DNA from: Priapulus caudatus
Taxonomy: Eukaryota > Priapulida > Priapulimorpha > Priapulimorphida > Priapulidae
Reading direction: 5' to 3'
NCBI RefSeq assembly: GCF_000485595.1
Contig: NW_014577471.1
Coordinates: 81,786 to 110,154 of the forward strand
DNA length: 28,369 nt
Of the stretch, positions 18,391-27,309 are shown one piece after another. The position numbers were made by a program, and so were the translations under genes. How positions within the stretch are numbered: position 1 is the first letter of the stretch; every line of letters starts with the position of its first letter. Under the pieces are notes generated by a model. It searched no databases, was not told the DNA's origin, and saw only the letters and a program-made list of their open reading frames with translations.

Positions 18391-21300
18391 CACTCCTCGT
18401 CTCTTCTTCTCCGCCTCACTGCCCTGTCTCTTCTCTGTTCGCCTCACTCCGTCTCTTCTCTCTCCGCTCACACCTCGTCTCTTCTCTCGCGCCTCACTCC
18501 TTCGTCTTTTTCTCGCCTACACTCGTCTCTTCTCTCTCGCATCACTCCTCGTCGTTTTCTCCGCCTCATCTCGTCTCTTCTCTCGTCCGCCTCACTCCCT
18601 CGGTTATTCTTGCTCCGCCTCACGCCCTCGTCTATTCTCTCTCCACTCTTCACTCCTCGTCTCTTTCTCTCCGCCTCACACCTCGTCTCTTCTCTTCTCC
18701 GCTCACGCCTCGTCTCTTCTCTCTCCGCTCACTCTCGTCTTCTTCTCTCTCGCCTTCACTCCTGTCTCTTCTGGCTCTCCGCCTCACTCCTCGTCTCGTC
18801 TCTCGCCGCCTCACTCTCGTCTCTTCTCCTCCGCCTCACACCTCGTCTCTTCTCTCTCCGCACTCACTCCTTCGTCTTTCTTCCTCTCTCCGCTTCACTC
18901 CTCGTCTTTCTCTTCTCCGCCTCACTCCTCGTCTTTCTCTCTATCTCACTTTCGTTCTTCTCTCTCCGCCTCACACCCGTCTCTCTCTCCCCCTCACTCC
19001 TACGTCGTATCATCTCTCCGCCTCACTCTTCGATCTCTGCTCTCTCCGGCCTCATCCTCGCTCTCTTCTTCATTCACTCCTCGGCTCTTCTCTCTCGCTC
19101 ACTCCTCGTCTCTTCTCTCTCCGCCTCACTCTCGTCTCTTTTCTCCGCTCATCTCGTCTCTTCTCTCTCCGCCTCACTCCTCGTCTCATGCTCTCTCCGC
19201 CTCACTCCTTCTCTCTTCTCCTCGTTCTTTCATCTCTGCGCTCACTCCGCGTTCTTCGCTCCTCCGCCTCACTCTCTCGTCTCCTTCTCTCTCGCCTCAC
19301 TCCTCGTCTCTTCTCTCTCGATCACCCTCGTCTATTCTCTCTCCGCCTCACTCTCGTCTCTTCTCTCTCCCTCACTTCCTGTCTTTCTCTTCACCTCACT
19401 CCTCGCCTCTTCTCTCTCCGCTCACTCTTCTTCTCTCTTCTTGTTTTCTCTCTCCGAACCTCACTCCTGTCTCTTTCTCTCTCCGCTCCTCTCGTCTCTT
19501 CCTCTTCTCCGCCTCACTTCGTATTTCTCTCTCGCCGCTACTCGTCGTCTCTTCTCTCTCACCTCACTCCTCGTCTCTTCTCTCTCGCCTCACCCTTTCT
19601 CTACTCTGCTCTTCGTCTCTCTCTCTCCTCACTCCTCGTCTCTTCTCTCTCCGCCTCACTTCGTCTCTTCTCTCTCCGCCTCACTCCTCGTCTCTTGCTC
19701 TCTCGCCGCACTCCTCGTCTCTTCTTCTCATCCATCTCACTCCTCGTTCTTTCTCTCTCGCTCACTCCTCGTCTCTTCTCTCTCTCCTACTCTCGTCTTT
19801 TCTCTTCTCCGTCTCCTCTCGTCTCTTCTCTTTCCGCTCACTCTCGGCTCTTCTCTCTCCGCCTCACTCCTCGTCTCTTCTCTCTCCGCCTCACTCCTCG
19901 TCTCTTCTCTCTCCGCCTCACTCTCGTTCTCTCTCTCCGCCTCACTCCTCGTCTCGTTCTTCTCCGCCTACTCCTCGTCGTCTTCTCTCTCCGCCTCACT
20001 CCTTCGTCTTTTCTCTCTCGCCTTCACTCCTCGTCTCTTCTCTCTCGCCTCACTCGCTCGTCTCTTCTCTCTCGCCTCCTCTCGCTCTTCTCTCTCGCCT
20101 CACTTCCTCGTCTCTTTCTCTCTCCGCCTCATCCTCGATCTATTCTCTTCGCCGCATTCCTCGTCTACTTCTCTCTCCGCCTCACTCCTCGTCTCTGGCT
20201 CTCTCCGCCTCACTCCTTGTCTGTATCTCTCTCCGCCTCACTCCTAATCTCTTCGTCTTCGCCTCACTCTCGTCTCTTCTCTCGCGCCTCATCTCGTATC
20301 TTCTCTCTCCGCCTCATCCGTCGTCTCTTCTCTCTCCGCCTCACTCCTCGTCTCTTCTCTCTCCGCCTCACTCCTCGTCTCTTCTCTCTCCGCCTCACTC
20401 CTCGTCTCTTCTCTCTCCGCCTCACTCCTCGTCTCTTCTCTCTCCGCCTCACTCCTCGTCTCTTCTCTCTCCGCCTCACTCTTCGTCTCCCGCTATCTCT
20501 CTCCGCGCTCACTCCTCGTCTTTCTCTCTCCGGCCTCACTCCTCGGTCTATTCTCTCTCCGCTCACTCCTCGTCGCTTCTCTCTCCCCTCACTCTCGTCT
20601 CTTGCTTCTCTCCGCCTCACTCCTCGTCTCTTCTCTCTCCGCCTCACTCCTCGTCTCTTCTCTCTCCGCCTCACTCGTCTCCTTCTCTCTCCGCCTCACT
20701 CCTCGTTAATCTTCTCCCATCTCACTCTTCGGTCTTTCTCTCTCGCCTCATCTCGTCTCTTCTCTCTTCGCCCACTCCTCGTCTCTTCTCTCTCGCACTC
20801 ACTCCTCATCGCTTCTCTCTCCGCCATCACTCCTCGTCTATTCTCTCTCCGTCTCCTCCTCGTCTCTTCTGCTCTCCGCCATCAGCTCCTCATCTTTCTC
20901 TCTCCGCTCACTCCTCGCTGGCTCTCTCCGCCTCATCCTCGTCTCTTCTCTCTCCGCCTTCACTCCTCGTCTTTCTCTCTCCGCCTCACTCTCGTCTCTT
21001 CTCTTCTCCGCTCACTCCTCGTCTCTTCTCTCTCGCCCTCACTCACTTCGTTCTCTTCTTCTCTCCCGCTCACTCCTCGCATCTTTCTCTCATCTCACTC
21101 TTCGTCTCTCTCTACTCCGCCTCACCTCTTCGGCTCATTCTCTTCGCCTCACTCCTCGTCTCTTTCTCTCTCTCTTGCCTCACTTCCGTCATCTCTTCTC
21201 TCTCCGCTCTCACTCCTCGTCTCTTCTTTCCGCCTCACTCTCGTCTCTTCTCTCTGCCGCTCACTCCTCGTCCTTCTCTCTCCGCCGCACTCCTCGGATC

Positions 21301-21868
21301 TTTCTCTCTCCGCCTACTCCGTGTCTCTCTCTTCCGCTCACTCCTCGTCTCTTCTCATCTGCCGCCTCACTTCGGCGTCTTTCTCTCCATCTCACTCTTC
21401 GTCTCTTCTCTCTCCGCTCACTCTCGTGCTCTTCTCTCTTCCGCCTCACTCCTCGTCTTTCTCTCTCCGCTCACTCCTATCATCTTCTCTCCTCCGCTCC
21501 ACTCCTCGTTCTCTTCTCTCTTCGTCTCTATCCTCGTCTCTTCTCTCTCCGCCGACTCTCGTCTCTTTCTCTCCGCCTCACTCCTCATCTCTTCTCTCTC
21601 CGCCTCACTCCTCGTCTCTTCTCTCTCCGTCTCACTCCTCGTCTCTTCTCTCTCCGCCTCACTCCTCTGTCTCTTCTCTCTCGCCTCACTCTTGTCTATT
21701 CTCTCTCCGCCTCACTCGGCGTCTCTGCTCTCTCCGCCTCACGCCCGTTTCTTCTCTCTCGCTCACTCCGTCTCTTCTCTCCATCTCACTCTTCGTTTCT
21801 TCTCTTCCGCCTCACTCCTATCTCTTTTTCCCGTCTCGACTCCTAGTCTCCTTTCTCTCTTCCGCTCG
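18391..21868. repeat. 27-bp C/T-rich, CpG-bearing minisatellite, about 129 units
   Basis: The unit is TCTCTTCTCTCTCCG + CCTCACTCCTCG (27 bp). The cleanest part is about 20320-20480, with six or so exact units in a row; smaller exact patches occur near 19860-19920, 20615-20670 and 21590-21660. Elsewhere units lose or gain single bases. Because 27 is divisible by three and the unit has no stop in any forward frame, reading frames of 630, 1255 and 897 codons overlap across it in all three forward frames, encoding a 9-residue Ser/Leu/Pro/Arg repeat. They have no start context and no unique sequence, so I do not call a gene. Each unit carries two CpG dinucleotides. Confidence 0.95.
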
Positions 21869-22137
21869 CAGAGAACAATGAGAGCGGCCTTCCTGCGCAG
21901 ATGCAGTACACTCATGGCCGACACGGGGTGGCGGGACGACAGCTCCGACTTCGGCGACTCGTCCAGAAGGTGCGTCAGAACCCGCATCGGCATGGTCAGC
22001 TCCTGGACGTACGTCCAAAACTTACCGTGTAAACAGATCACCGTTGACGTCCTAGCGCGTCCGATTCGCTGGTTCAGACTTCTCGAACTTAGGCATCCTG
22101 GACCGTACGTTAGGACCGCATCGTGTAAATAAGGCCT
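21869..22137. other. Unique right arm of the 4.8-kb TIR structure
   Basis: GC-balanced, non-repetitive sequence between the minisatellite and the right terminus. Frames are open on both strands here (the 3' end of a minisatellite frame on plus; about 21763-22170 on minus), but I recognise no domain in either. It carries subterminal copies of the terminal motif. Confidence 0.45.
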
Positions 22138-22174
22138 TAGATGAGTCCGTTGATTAGATGCTGTCGACATTGTT

Positions 22175-22880
22175 TCGGATGTTTACGACCTAGAGTGTTG
22201 GCCAGATGGCAATGGTCGTAACTAAGGCTAAATATTGCTGGTGATTACACAGTGATGTCACTTTCCGGCAGGCAGGTGGGTGAATGGATTGTGACAGTGG
22301 GTGAGCGGATTTCTGACTTTGAGCAAACGTAATGTCCTACTAAGAAGATCCTCCATAAACTAAAAAAGCAGCAGTCCAACAAACAGCACTGCAGCAATCG
22401 TAGAGTACGCAGGAACCTTACAATGGTACACATGTTACCAAAGTCAGTTACCCATGGAACATTTATTTGCATACTGGTTATTAGAGGGGCAGGCCCTGAC
22501 TCGGGAGTCGGCAGTATGATGAAGCTTGTGGTCAATGGTGGTGAACAATTTCCAAATACCTACCTATGGACAGGAACATGGATCGCTATTTAGTATCGTG
22601 CCTGACTTTAAATGTCACCAAGCACAGCTGGAGGACGGCTAACTTCAGTTACTACTATAACTTTTTATATTATTAGTCTATAGCAGTTCTTGACAGATTG
22701 GTCACCATATGAAATTTCAGTGAATATGTAATTTCATGTAGGTAAATCTGTAAGCATGTCTATAGAAGTTTGTGTTGTAAGGACTATAAGTGCTTATGCC
22801 ACTGGCAGAAATGGCAAACTTGAGTCAGCAACTAAAATGATATTATGGTGATAGAGACCATTAAGTTACGTTGGAATTTT
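22175..22880 (-). repeat. Duplication block C, copy 1 (intron after exon B)
   Basis: Shares with 22990-23585 a long ordered set of segments: GTTTACGACCTAGAGTGTT, TACTAAGAAGATCCT, ATGATGAAGCTTGTG, ATGGATCGCTATTTAGTAT, TATATTATTAGTCTATAG, CATATGAAATTT and GGCAAACTTGAGTCA. It is more diverged than copies 2 and 3 are from each other. The homology runs through the splice donor into the last ~12 coding bases of exon B. The minus-strand frame at 22245-22535 shows no recognisable motif. Confidence 0.75.
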
Positions 22881-22966
22881 CCGTAGCCAGCGCAACGACA
22901 TAGGCGTCGTTGGTCCAGTAGAGTGCACGAGCGCCTTCATATAGCTTATCATTTGTTTCAGATGAG
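22870..22966 (-). CDS. TANGO2-like internal exon B (possibly chimeric 3' end)
   Basis: This 97-bp exon on the minus strand follows an acceptor ending CATTTTTAG. One base completes the codon left by exon A, then 32 codons: SSETNDKLYEGARALYWTND followed by AYVVALATENSN, ending at a GTAACT donor. It sits about 600 bases downstream of exon A (23573-23744), and the A-B phase fits. The hydrophobic LYW-TND strand aligns in position with the CYYGNRG-like strand of TANGO2, and the spacing to the YCVCNS motif of exon C is about right. However, the exon ends in phase 0 while exon C needs one leading base, so the B-C junction does not work as written. The last bases (GAAAATTCC) and the following intron duplicate the end of exon A. 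Confidence 0.5.
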
Positions 22967-22989
22967 CTAAAAATGCTTGCACCATTTTT

Positions 22990-24182
22990 CAATGTTTACG
23001 ACCTAGAGTGTTTATATAGCTACTAATTGTTTGGATACACAGTGAGTCACTTTCTACGGGAAAGACGACGTGTGACGAGTTTCTACTTAAAACGTTATTC
23101 TACTAAGAAGATCCTACCACAAACTAAAAAAGCACAAGCACAAACACATGCACATGCACATGCACAATCTAAGTACCTGAACGTTAACTACACATGTTAC
23201 CAAGTAGTTACCATGAACATTATTTGCATACCTGGTTCTAAGCTGACTGGATCAGTATGATGAAGCTTGTGAAAGTAGGAACAATTCCAACCTAACCTAT
23301 TGACAGAACATGGGATCGCTATTAGTATCCGACACTGACCAAGCACCAGGTGGGAGGATGGCTAACTCATTACTATATAATTTTATATTATTAGTCTATA
23401 GAGTTCTTCAAGATTCTACCATATGAAATTTATGAATATGTAATTTCTGTACGTAAATCTGTAAGCATGTAATGAAAGTTTGTGTGTAAAGGACTATAAA
23501 GTGCTTTATGCCACCGCTAGATGGCAAACTTGAGTCATCAAAATAAAATGATATATAGGATAAGAACATTACGTGGAATTTTCCAGCAGCAGCAACTGGA
23601 ACGGATCATAATCACGAGCCTGCAGAGCTACAGACTTTAAATATTCATCTACGGTGGCGTCCCCTGTGAGGAAGTCGGTAACTAGTGAGCCCCGTCCTTT
23701 TGCATCTTGGCTTTTATCCTTTTCGGTGACGTTCAACAGGAAGCCTGTATAATATACAATTATTGCACGATTGTGATAGAAACATGGAGACTATAAGAAA
23801 ACACAGACTGAGGAAAGTTATGTTGCCAGAGACCGGAGGTCAACGATATTGATTTTTAAGGTCCACAAAACACTATGTTGCCCAAACAACCCGGCTATAT
23901 TTGTTTTGTTATTCACATAAACAGGAGTAAATAATAATACAATTACTAGGGCGGACTGTGAGTAGTGGGGATAAGCTAAGAGACCAAGGGCAACTCTATA
24001 TACTAGTTAGCATTTGTCTACCTATGAGTTATTAGGCATAAGACTTAGGGATGATCTCCTTATTAAGTCAATAAACATGAGCTCAATTATTACTTTGAAC
24101 ATTCAATAACCCTCATCCCTAATAGTTTTTATTATATATTATCGCAATCCAGATAGAGAAATTAAAATTCATGGAATGCTTA
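22990..24182 (-). repeat. Duplication block C, copy 2 (exon A and flanking introns)
   Basis: Nearly identical to 27310-28369 from about 23190 onward, except for a divergent stretch around 23215-23300 in the downstream intron. It contains exon A at 23573-23744, and 23745-24182 is upstream intron without a gene. A short ACATGC microsatellite lies near 23140-23166. Confidence 0.85.
23573..23744 (-). CDS. TANGO2-like internal exon A, copy in block C2 (intact)
   Basis: A 172-bp exon on the minus strand between acceptor TATTATACAG and donor GTAATG. Two bases complete an upstream codon, 56 codons follow, and two bases are left. The product includes FLLNVTEKDKSQ, DAKGRGSLVTDFLTG, DATVDEYLKSVALQ and ARDYDPFQLLLLENS. 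The N-V/Y-L segment, the RGxLVTxFLT motif, the YL helix and the Y-x-x-F-x-L strand occur in this order in TANGO2 proteins, where they follow the GGTWLG-type motif of the N-terminal half. That upstream exon is not in the window. This is the only intact copy of exon A, and it pairs with exon B downstream. Confidence 0.8.
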
Positions 24183-24493
24183 AAATTCCTGCCATATTCG
24201 GATTGACAATTTGTTGTGAGCAAATGACAGTGACACTATGCGACAGGCAATTTTGTTATCACATTCTAGGGTACGTTTTACTATCTTTACGTTCTAGGAG
24301 ATGTGGTGGTTCAAACCTGCTTTTGCCGCATATCGTGGGAGGCATTCGTGGTAAGAAAGTGGTTATAAATGTTAGATAGCAGCACGGCTCAGTGGACAAC
24401 ACCGATATTACCATGGGAAATATATTGGTATTTTCATAACAAGTGACACGCTACCACCGATTACAATGCAGTACATTTTGCATCCATATATCT
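24183..24493. other. Single-copy spacer with no recognisable gene
   Basis: Lies between block C2 and the short repeat at 24494. The open frame at 24176-24379 has no start context or motif that I recognise. I looked on the minus strand for the missing N-terminal TANGO2 exon (GGTWLG or NRDE codons) and did not find it. Confidence 0.4.
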
Positions 24494-24583
24494 GCGCTCA
24501 TCTAACGTCTACTGCGGTGACTCTGTGGTGGAGTGGTGGGATTCTAGTAAACCCTGTTAGTCCCAAATGTGTTCACATACACG
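24494..24583. repeat. ~90-bp repeat shared with 11656-11740, abutting a truncated MITE
   Basis: Nearly identical to 11656-11740 up to CACATACAC. It is joined directly to the middle of the PIF/Harbinger-like MITE at about 24584, making a clear rearrangement junction. Confidence 0.8.
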
Positions 24584-24769
24584 ACAGCCGCATAGAAATA
24601 GAACATGTTCTATTCTCTGCGATCGCAGTCGGCGACCGTATTTTCGATCGTAAGAGAACTCATGTCGAGTTTGGTCGCCGATAATTTTATCGGCGATCTG
24701 GCCGGTTTTTGACGTACGATATTCAAATCTTGTCGGCGACTAGGTCGTAAGGCCGACATAAGCGGGCCT
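24584..24769. mobile_element. PIF/Harbinger-like MITE, right-end fragment in block A5
   Basis: Only the right ~186 bp are present (from GACAGCCGCATAGAAATAG to AGCGGGCCT, followed by TTA at 24770-24772). The left part has been replaced by the short repeat at 24494-24583, so this copy is a breakpoint remnant and not an insertion. Confidence 0.85.
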
Positions 24770-25820
24770 TTAGACATGCGCGCTAGTTTGGTACCATACC
24801 AAATTCGTAGTCTGTATGGGGTAATAGCCTGGCATGTGGTGCCACCTACTGGTTAGGAGGATGGATGTGTTAACTTAGGCCGAGGAACATGTCTAACGAC
24901 ACTTTTTCCATAACAGAATTGAAACTAATGTTTCAAGAGCTAACATACTAATCAAAAAGAAGCAGTAAGATTAATTAAAAGCTAACTGAACCAACTACAA
25001 CATCCCAGTATACTGCGATAATTAGAATGCCACTTGCTACAGTTTCCACAACCACGTGCAGCTACCATGGATGGTTACCATGGGCAACCACCATAGCCAG
25101 CTACTATGAGAAGCTACCATGGACAGCTACAGTGGATACCTACCAAAAAAAACTTATGGGCGGTTACTACATGAAGCTACCAAGTACTGCTGCCATGGAT
25201 TGTTACCATGGAAACCACCTTGTGCAGCTAGTTGGCTGCTAGCTAGAGTACCTGGTGCCATAGACAGGAAGCTTGACAAATATCGCACTTAATCTCTCCT
25301 GAGCTAGCATGTCCGTGACTCCATGCTTGCTCTGACACGACTCGAAGTTGGGGTCAGGCAGTCGGCTGCAAAGTACAACAACGGCTGTTGCAGTGTAAGC
25401 TTATTATAATAGACTGATGGATCAAAGTATAGTCACTTCTCAAGGTTCCTGACAAGACAGCCCACATTTGTGAAATAGCTGGCAATAATCTCAACCCGTG
25501 GCGAATTGTAACGATTTATAAACACGTGATCAAATAACAGAATCATTTTGATAAAAAACTGCCTACTTGTATATGTGTAAGGTGGTGATATTCATATTGA
25601 AAGGGATTATTTCATAAAAAACTGCACAATCGAGAAAAATATAGAGAAATAATTAAATTAGAATTTCAATTACTTCAAAATAAAATAAAACACCTATTCA
25701 CACATTTTCCAGTATGTGTCAAAAAGTTGTTTCAGTTAAAATAGAATACAGTACTTCACCAGCCTTGTTCAGTAAATCCACCAGCGTACAACTTAAAAAA
25801 AAAACGTGGCGGCTACTCAC

Positions 25821-25888
25821 CCACCATGTCACTGTGCTCCGAATTCACCAGCCCCTTACATTTCATAATTCCTGGATCTGCCCCCATA
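25821..25888 (-). CDS. TANGO2-like internal exon D, copy 5 (intact)
   Basis: A 68-bp exon between a CACGAG acceptor context and donor GTGAGTAG. It encodes MGADPGIMKCKGLVNSEHSD then MV, with one base before and one base after in the correct phases to join exon C (26176-26335) and an exon E. The DPGI segment corresponds to the DPAI-type linker of TANGO2. In the block A3 context the D-E junction would give an ...MVEMKSIG... sequence, close in length to the same region of known family members. No exon E follows this copy. Confidence 0.65.
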
Positions 25889-26175
25889 CTCGTGACACGA
25901 TACATTGTGACACAATAGATTGTGACATGAACACAGCCAAGCCCCTACCCTAGATTACACCATTATGTCCTCTTGCTAATAAAGGTTATCTCAGCTAGAT
26001 CCAAATTAAGTTAAAAATAACGCACTGACGAAATTTTCGTCCATCTCTCCGATAGACTCTGGATCTAACTGAGATAAACTTTATTAGCATGTAAACTTTA
26101 GAGATCCGATGAAATTATTTAATCATATGTCCTCTTGCATTCGCTGACATCATCTCACGTCTCCTACTTACTTAC

Positions 26176-26335
26176 CTTGTGTCATCTCGTAAGATGTTCA
26201 GCAGGCAGCTGGTCAAGGCAGCGCGGTGCTGGCTCGAGTTGTACTCATCGACAACCTCTCTGAAAGATGACAGCGCATGTTCAGCTTTCCTCCAAGGTTT
26301 CGCTGGATCACGACTGTTGCACACACAGTAGGAAC
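26176..26335 (-). CDS. TANGO2-like internal exon C, copy 5 (intact)
   Basis: A 160-bp exon with acceptor GATGCACAG and a strong donor GTAAGTAAG on the minus strand. It encodes SYCVCNSRDPAKPWRKAEHA, LSSFREVVDEYNSSQHRAAL and TSCLLNILRDDT (52 codons plus two bases at each end). The SYCVCNS and PWRK motifs match the TYGLSN and PWRK motifs of TANGO2, which are followed by a helical segment ending LLxxL. It leaves two bases (AG) that need one base from exon D, and exon D supplies it. The nearest upstream exon is the damaged exon A at 27780-27953; no exon B lies between them. Confidence 0.8.
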
Positions 26336-26597
26336 CTGTGCATCAACACATAATCTAATCTGATCTTACAGATTCGCTACACGGACATTCAATGAGGCAT
26401 GCCTGGCGAACGAGTGGTAATAGGTTGGATAAGTTATAAAAGTGGTTACAAAACAAAGATATATATATGAAGATACCTAGCACTACAAACAAGAGCCGCA
26501 GAGCGTCTGGGCTCATGTGAGGTCTGTTGCTACGGTTATAAACGTAACATTTAAGTTGTGCGTAGTGACACCTTTGTTAGACGCAGATATGCAGATA

Positions 26598-27309
26598 ATC
26601 AGGATGGTAATGACGCGTCGGGGAATGCTATGGATGGCAAGGGAAAGATTGTGTGCCGTAGAATCGAGGTTGAAGGAGTGAAATAAAAAGATTTGATTTT
26701 TTTTTATCTTTTCCTAGAGAAAAGGTGCAGGAGGAAACCAGGGAGAGGGTTGAGTGGTAGTTTCAGAGAAATAAGGAAGTGGTATCTTTTTTGAAAAAGA
26801 TTGTACGAAGAAAGAACGGACAGAAGAAGCCGTAACTTTAAAAAATCAGAGACCGTAGGAGCCGGTAACAGGACGGAGCCAGGCAGAGTACGCAGTGTAG
26901 CAACTCGGCGGGCAGCAGCGTTCCTAAAAGGGCGAATGTGAAGTTAGCTAATCGGCCTTCTGCTTAATCGTCCGGGGTCCCCGGCGCCCGGCGCTGCAAG
27001 CGATTGCATTACGGGAATTAGATGCTGTGGTGGCCTGATGATTACGGTTATTTGTCGGCCGCGCCCTGAAAAGCTTGGGGCGATAAAAGTTATCATGTGC
27101 GCATCGATACACGTCCGTGCCGACATTAAATAATTCTTTAGCACAGCCAAATCCGCAGAGTGCTTTGGCTCTCGCGCGGCTGTACTAAGGCATGACACGC
27201 GTGACTACGCTTTGCTACCTATAAAAGCCGTCTTAAATGGAAAAGCACTCGAATGCAGGTCAAATCCTAACATGCACGAGGATCTTAAGTACTCCAGATC
27301 GACGGTTAA
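26598..27309. other. Single-copy island of different composition, no recognised gene
   Basis: Begins where block A5 ends and stops where block C3 begins. 26598-26900 is purine-rich on the plus strand, and 26935-27200 is GC-richer with CCGGGGTCCCCGG-type palindromic sequence. A TATAAAA motif occurs at about 27221-27227. The minus-strand frame at 26944-27198 has no motif I recognise. It occupies the place where exon B would be expected for this gene copy. Confidence 0.45.

Larger units (their letters stand above)
17367..22137. mobile_element. 4.8-kb structure with AGGCC-type inverted ends enclosing satellites
   Basis: The left end AGGCCTATTTACCGATGCG and the right end read inward, AGGCCTTATTTACACGATGCGG, form an imperfect inverted repeat. 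Similarity continues as ACGT-CCGT-type sequence. Copies of the GTTTACACGGTAAGTTTTGGACGT motif recur just inside the right end (about 22000-22036) and near the left end. The left flank (TATGTCA) and right flank (AGATGAG) are adjacent in repeat B1 at 11618-11627, so the structure appears inserted in repeat B3. The flanking triplets (TCA; TA with one base uncertain) do not prove a target duplication. The interior is a GT tract, a CA tract and the 27-bp minisatellite, with no transposase. Best guess is a non-autonomous PIF/Harbinger-like element swollen by satellite expansion. Confidence 0.55.
24584..26597 (-). repeat. Segmental duplication block A, copy 5
   Basis: Runs from inside the MITE through the CCATGG minisatellite, exon D, exon C and upstream intron, to GCAGATA, where it leaves the other copies. 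Both exons are intact and the copy has the fewest apparent indels. Exon E and the last part of the E-D intron are missing because of the breakpoint at 24584. Confidence 0.85.

Noticed and set aside
17401-18471. Minus-strand 356-codon frame and several His/Thr- or Val/Cys-rich frames over 17598-18383
   Set aside because: Translations of GT/CA dinucleotide repeats; opposite strands and several frames are equally open.
18391-21868. CRISPR-like array
   Set aside because: Units are directly contiguous without unique spacers and the DNA is eukaryotic; it is a minisatellite.
18355-22132. Forward reading frames of 630, 1255 and 897 codons
   Set aside because: All three arise from the stop-free 27-bp minisatellite; they overlap in different frames, have a 9-residue periodic composition and no unique domain.
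22245-22535. 96-codon minus-strand frame in block C1
   Set aside because: Not conserved as an open frame in blocks C2 or C3 and without recognisable motif; it is intronic.
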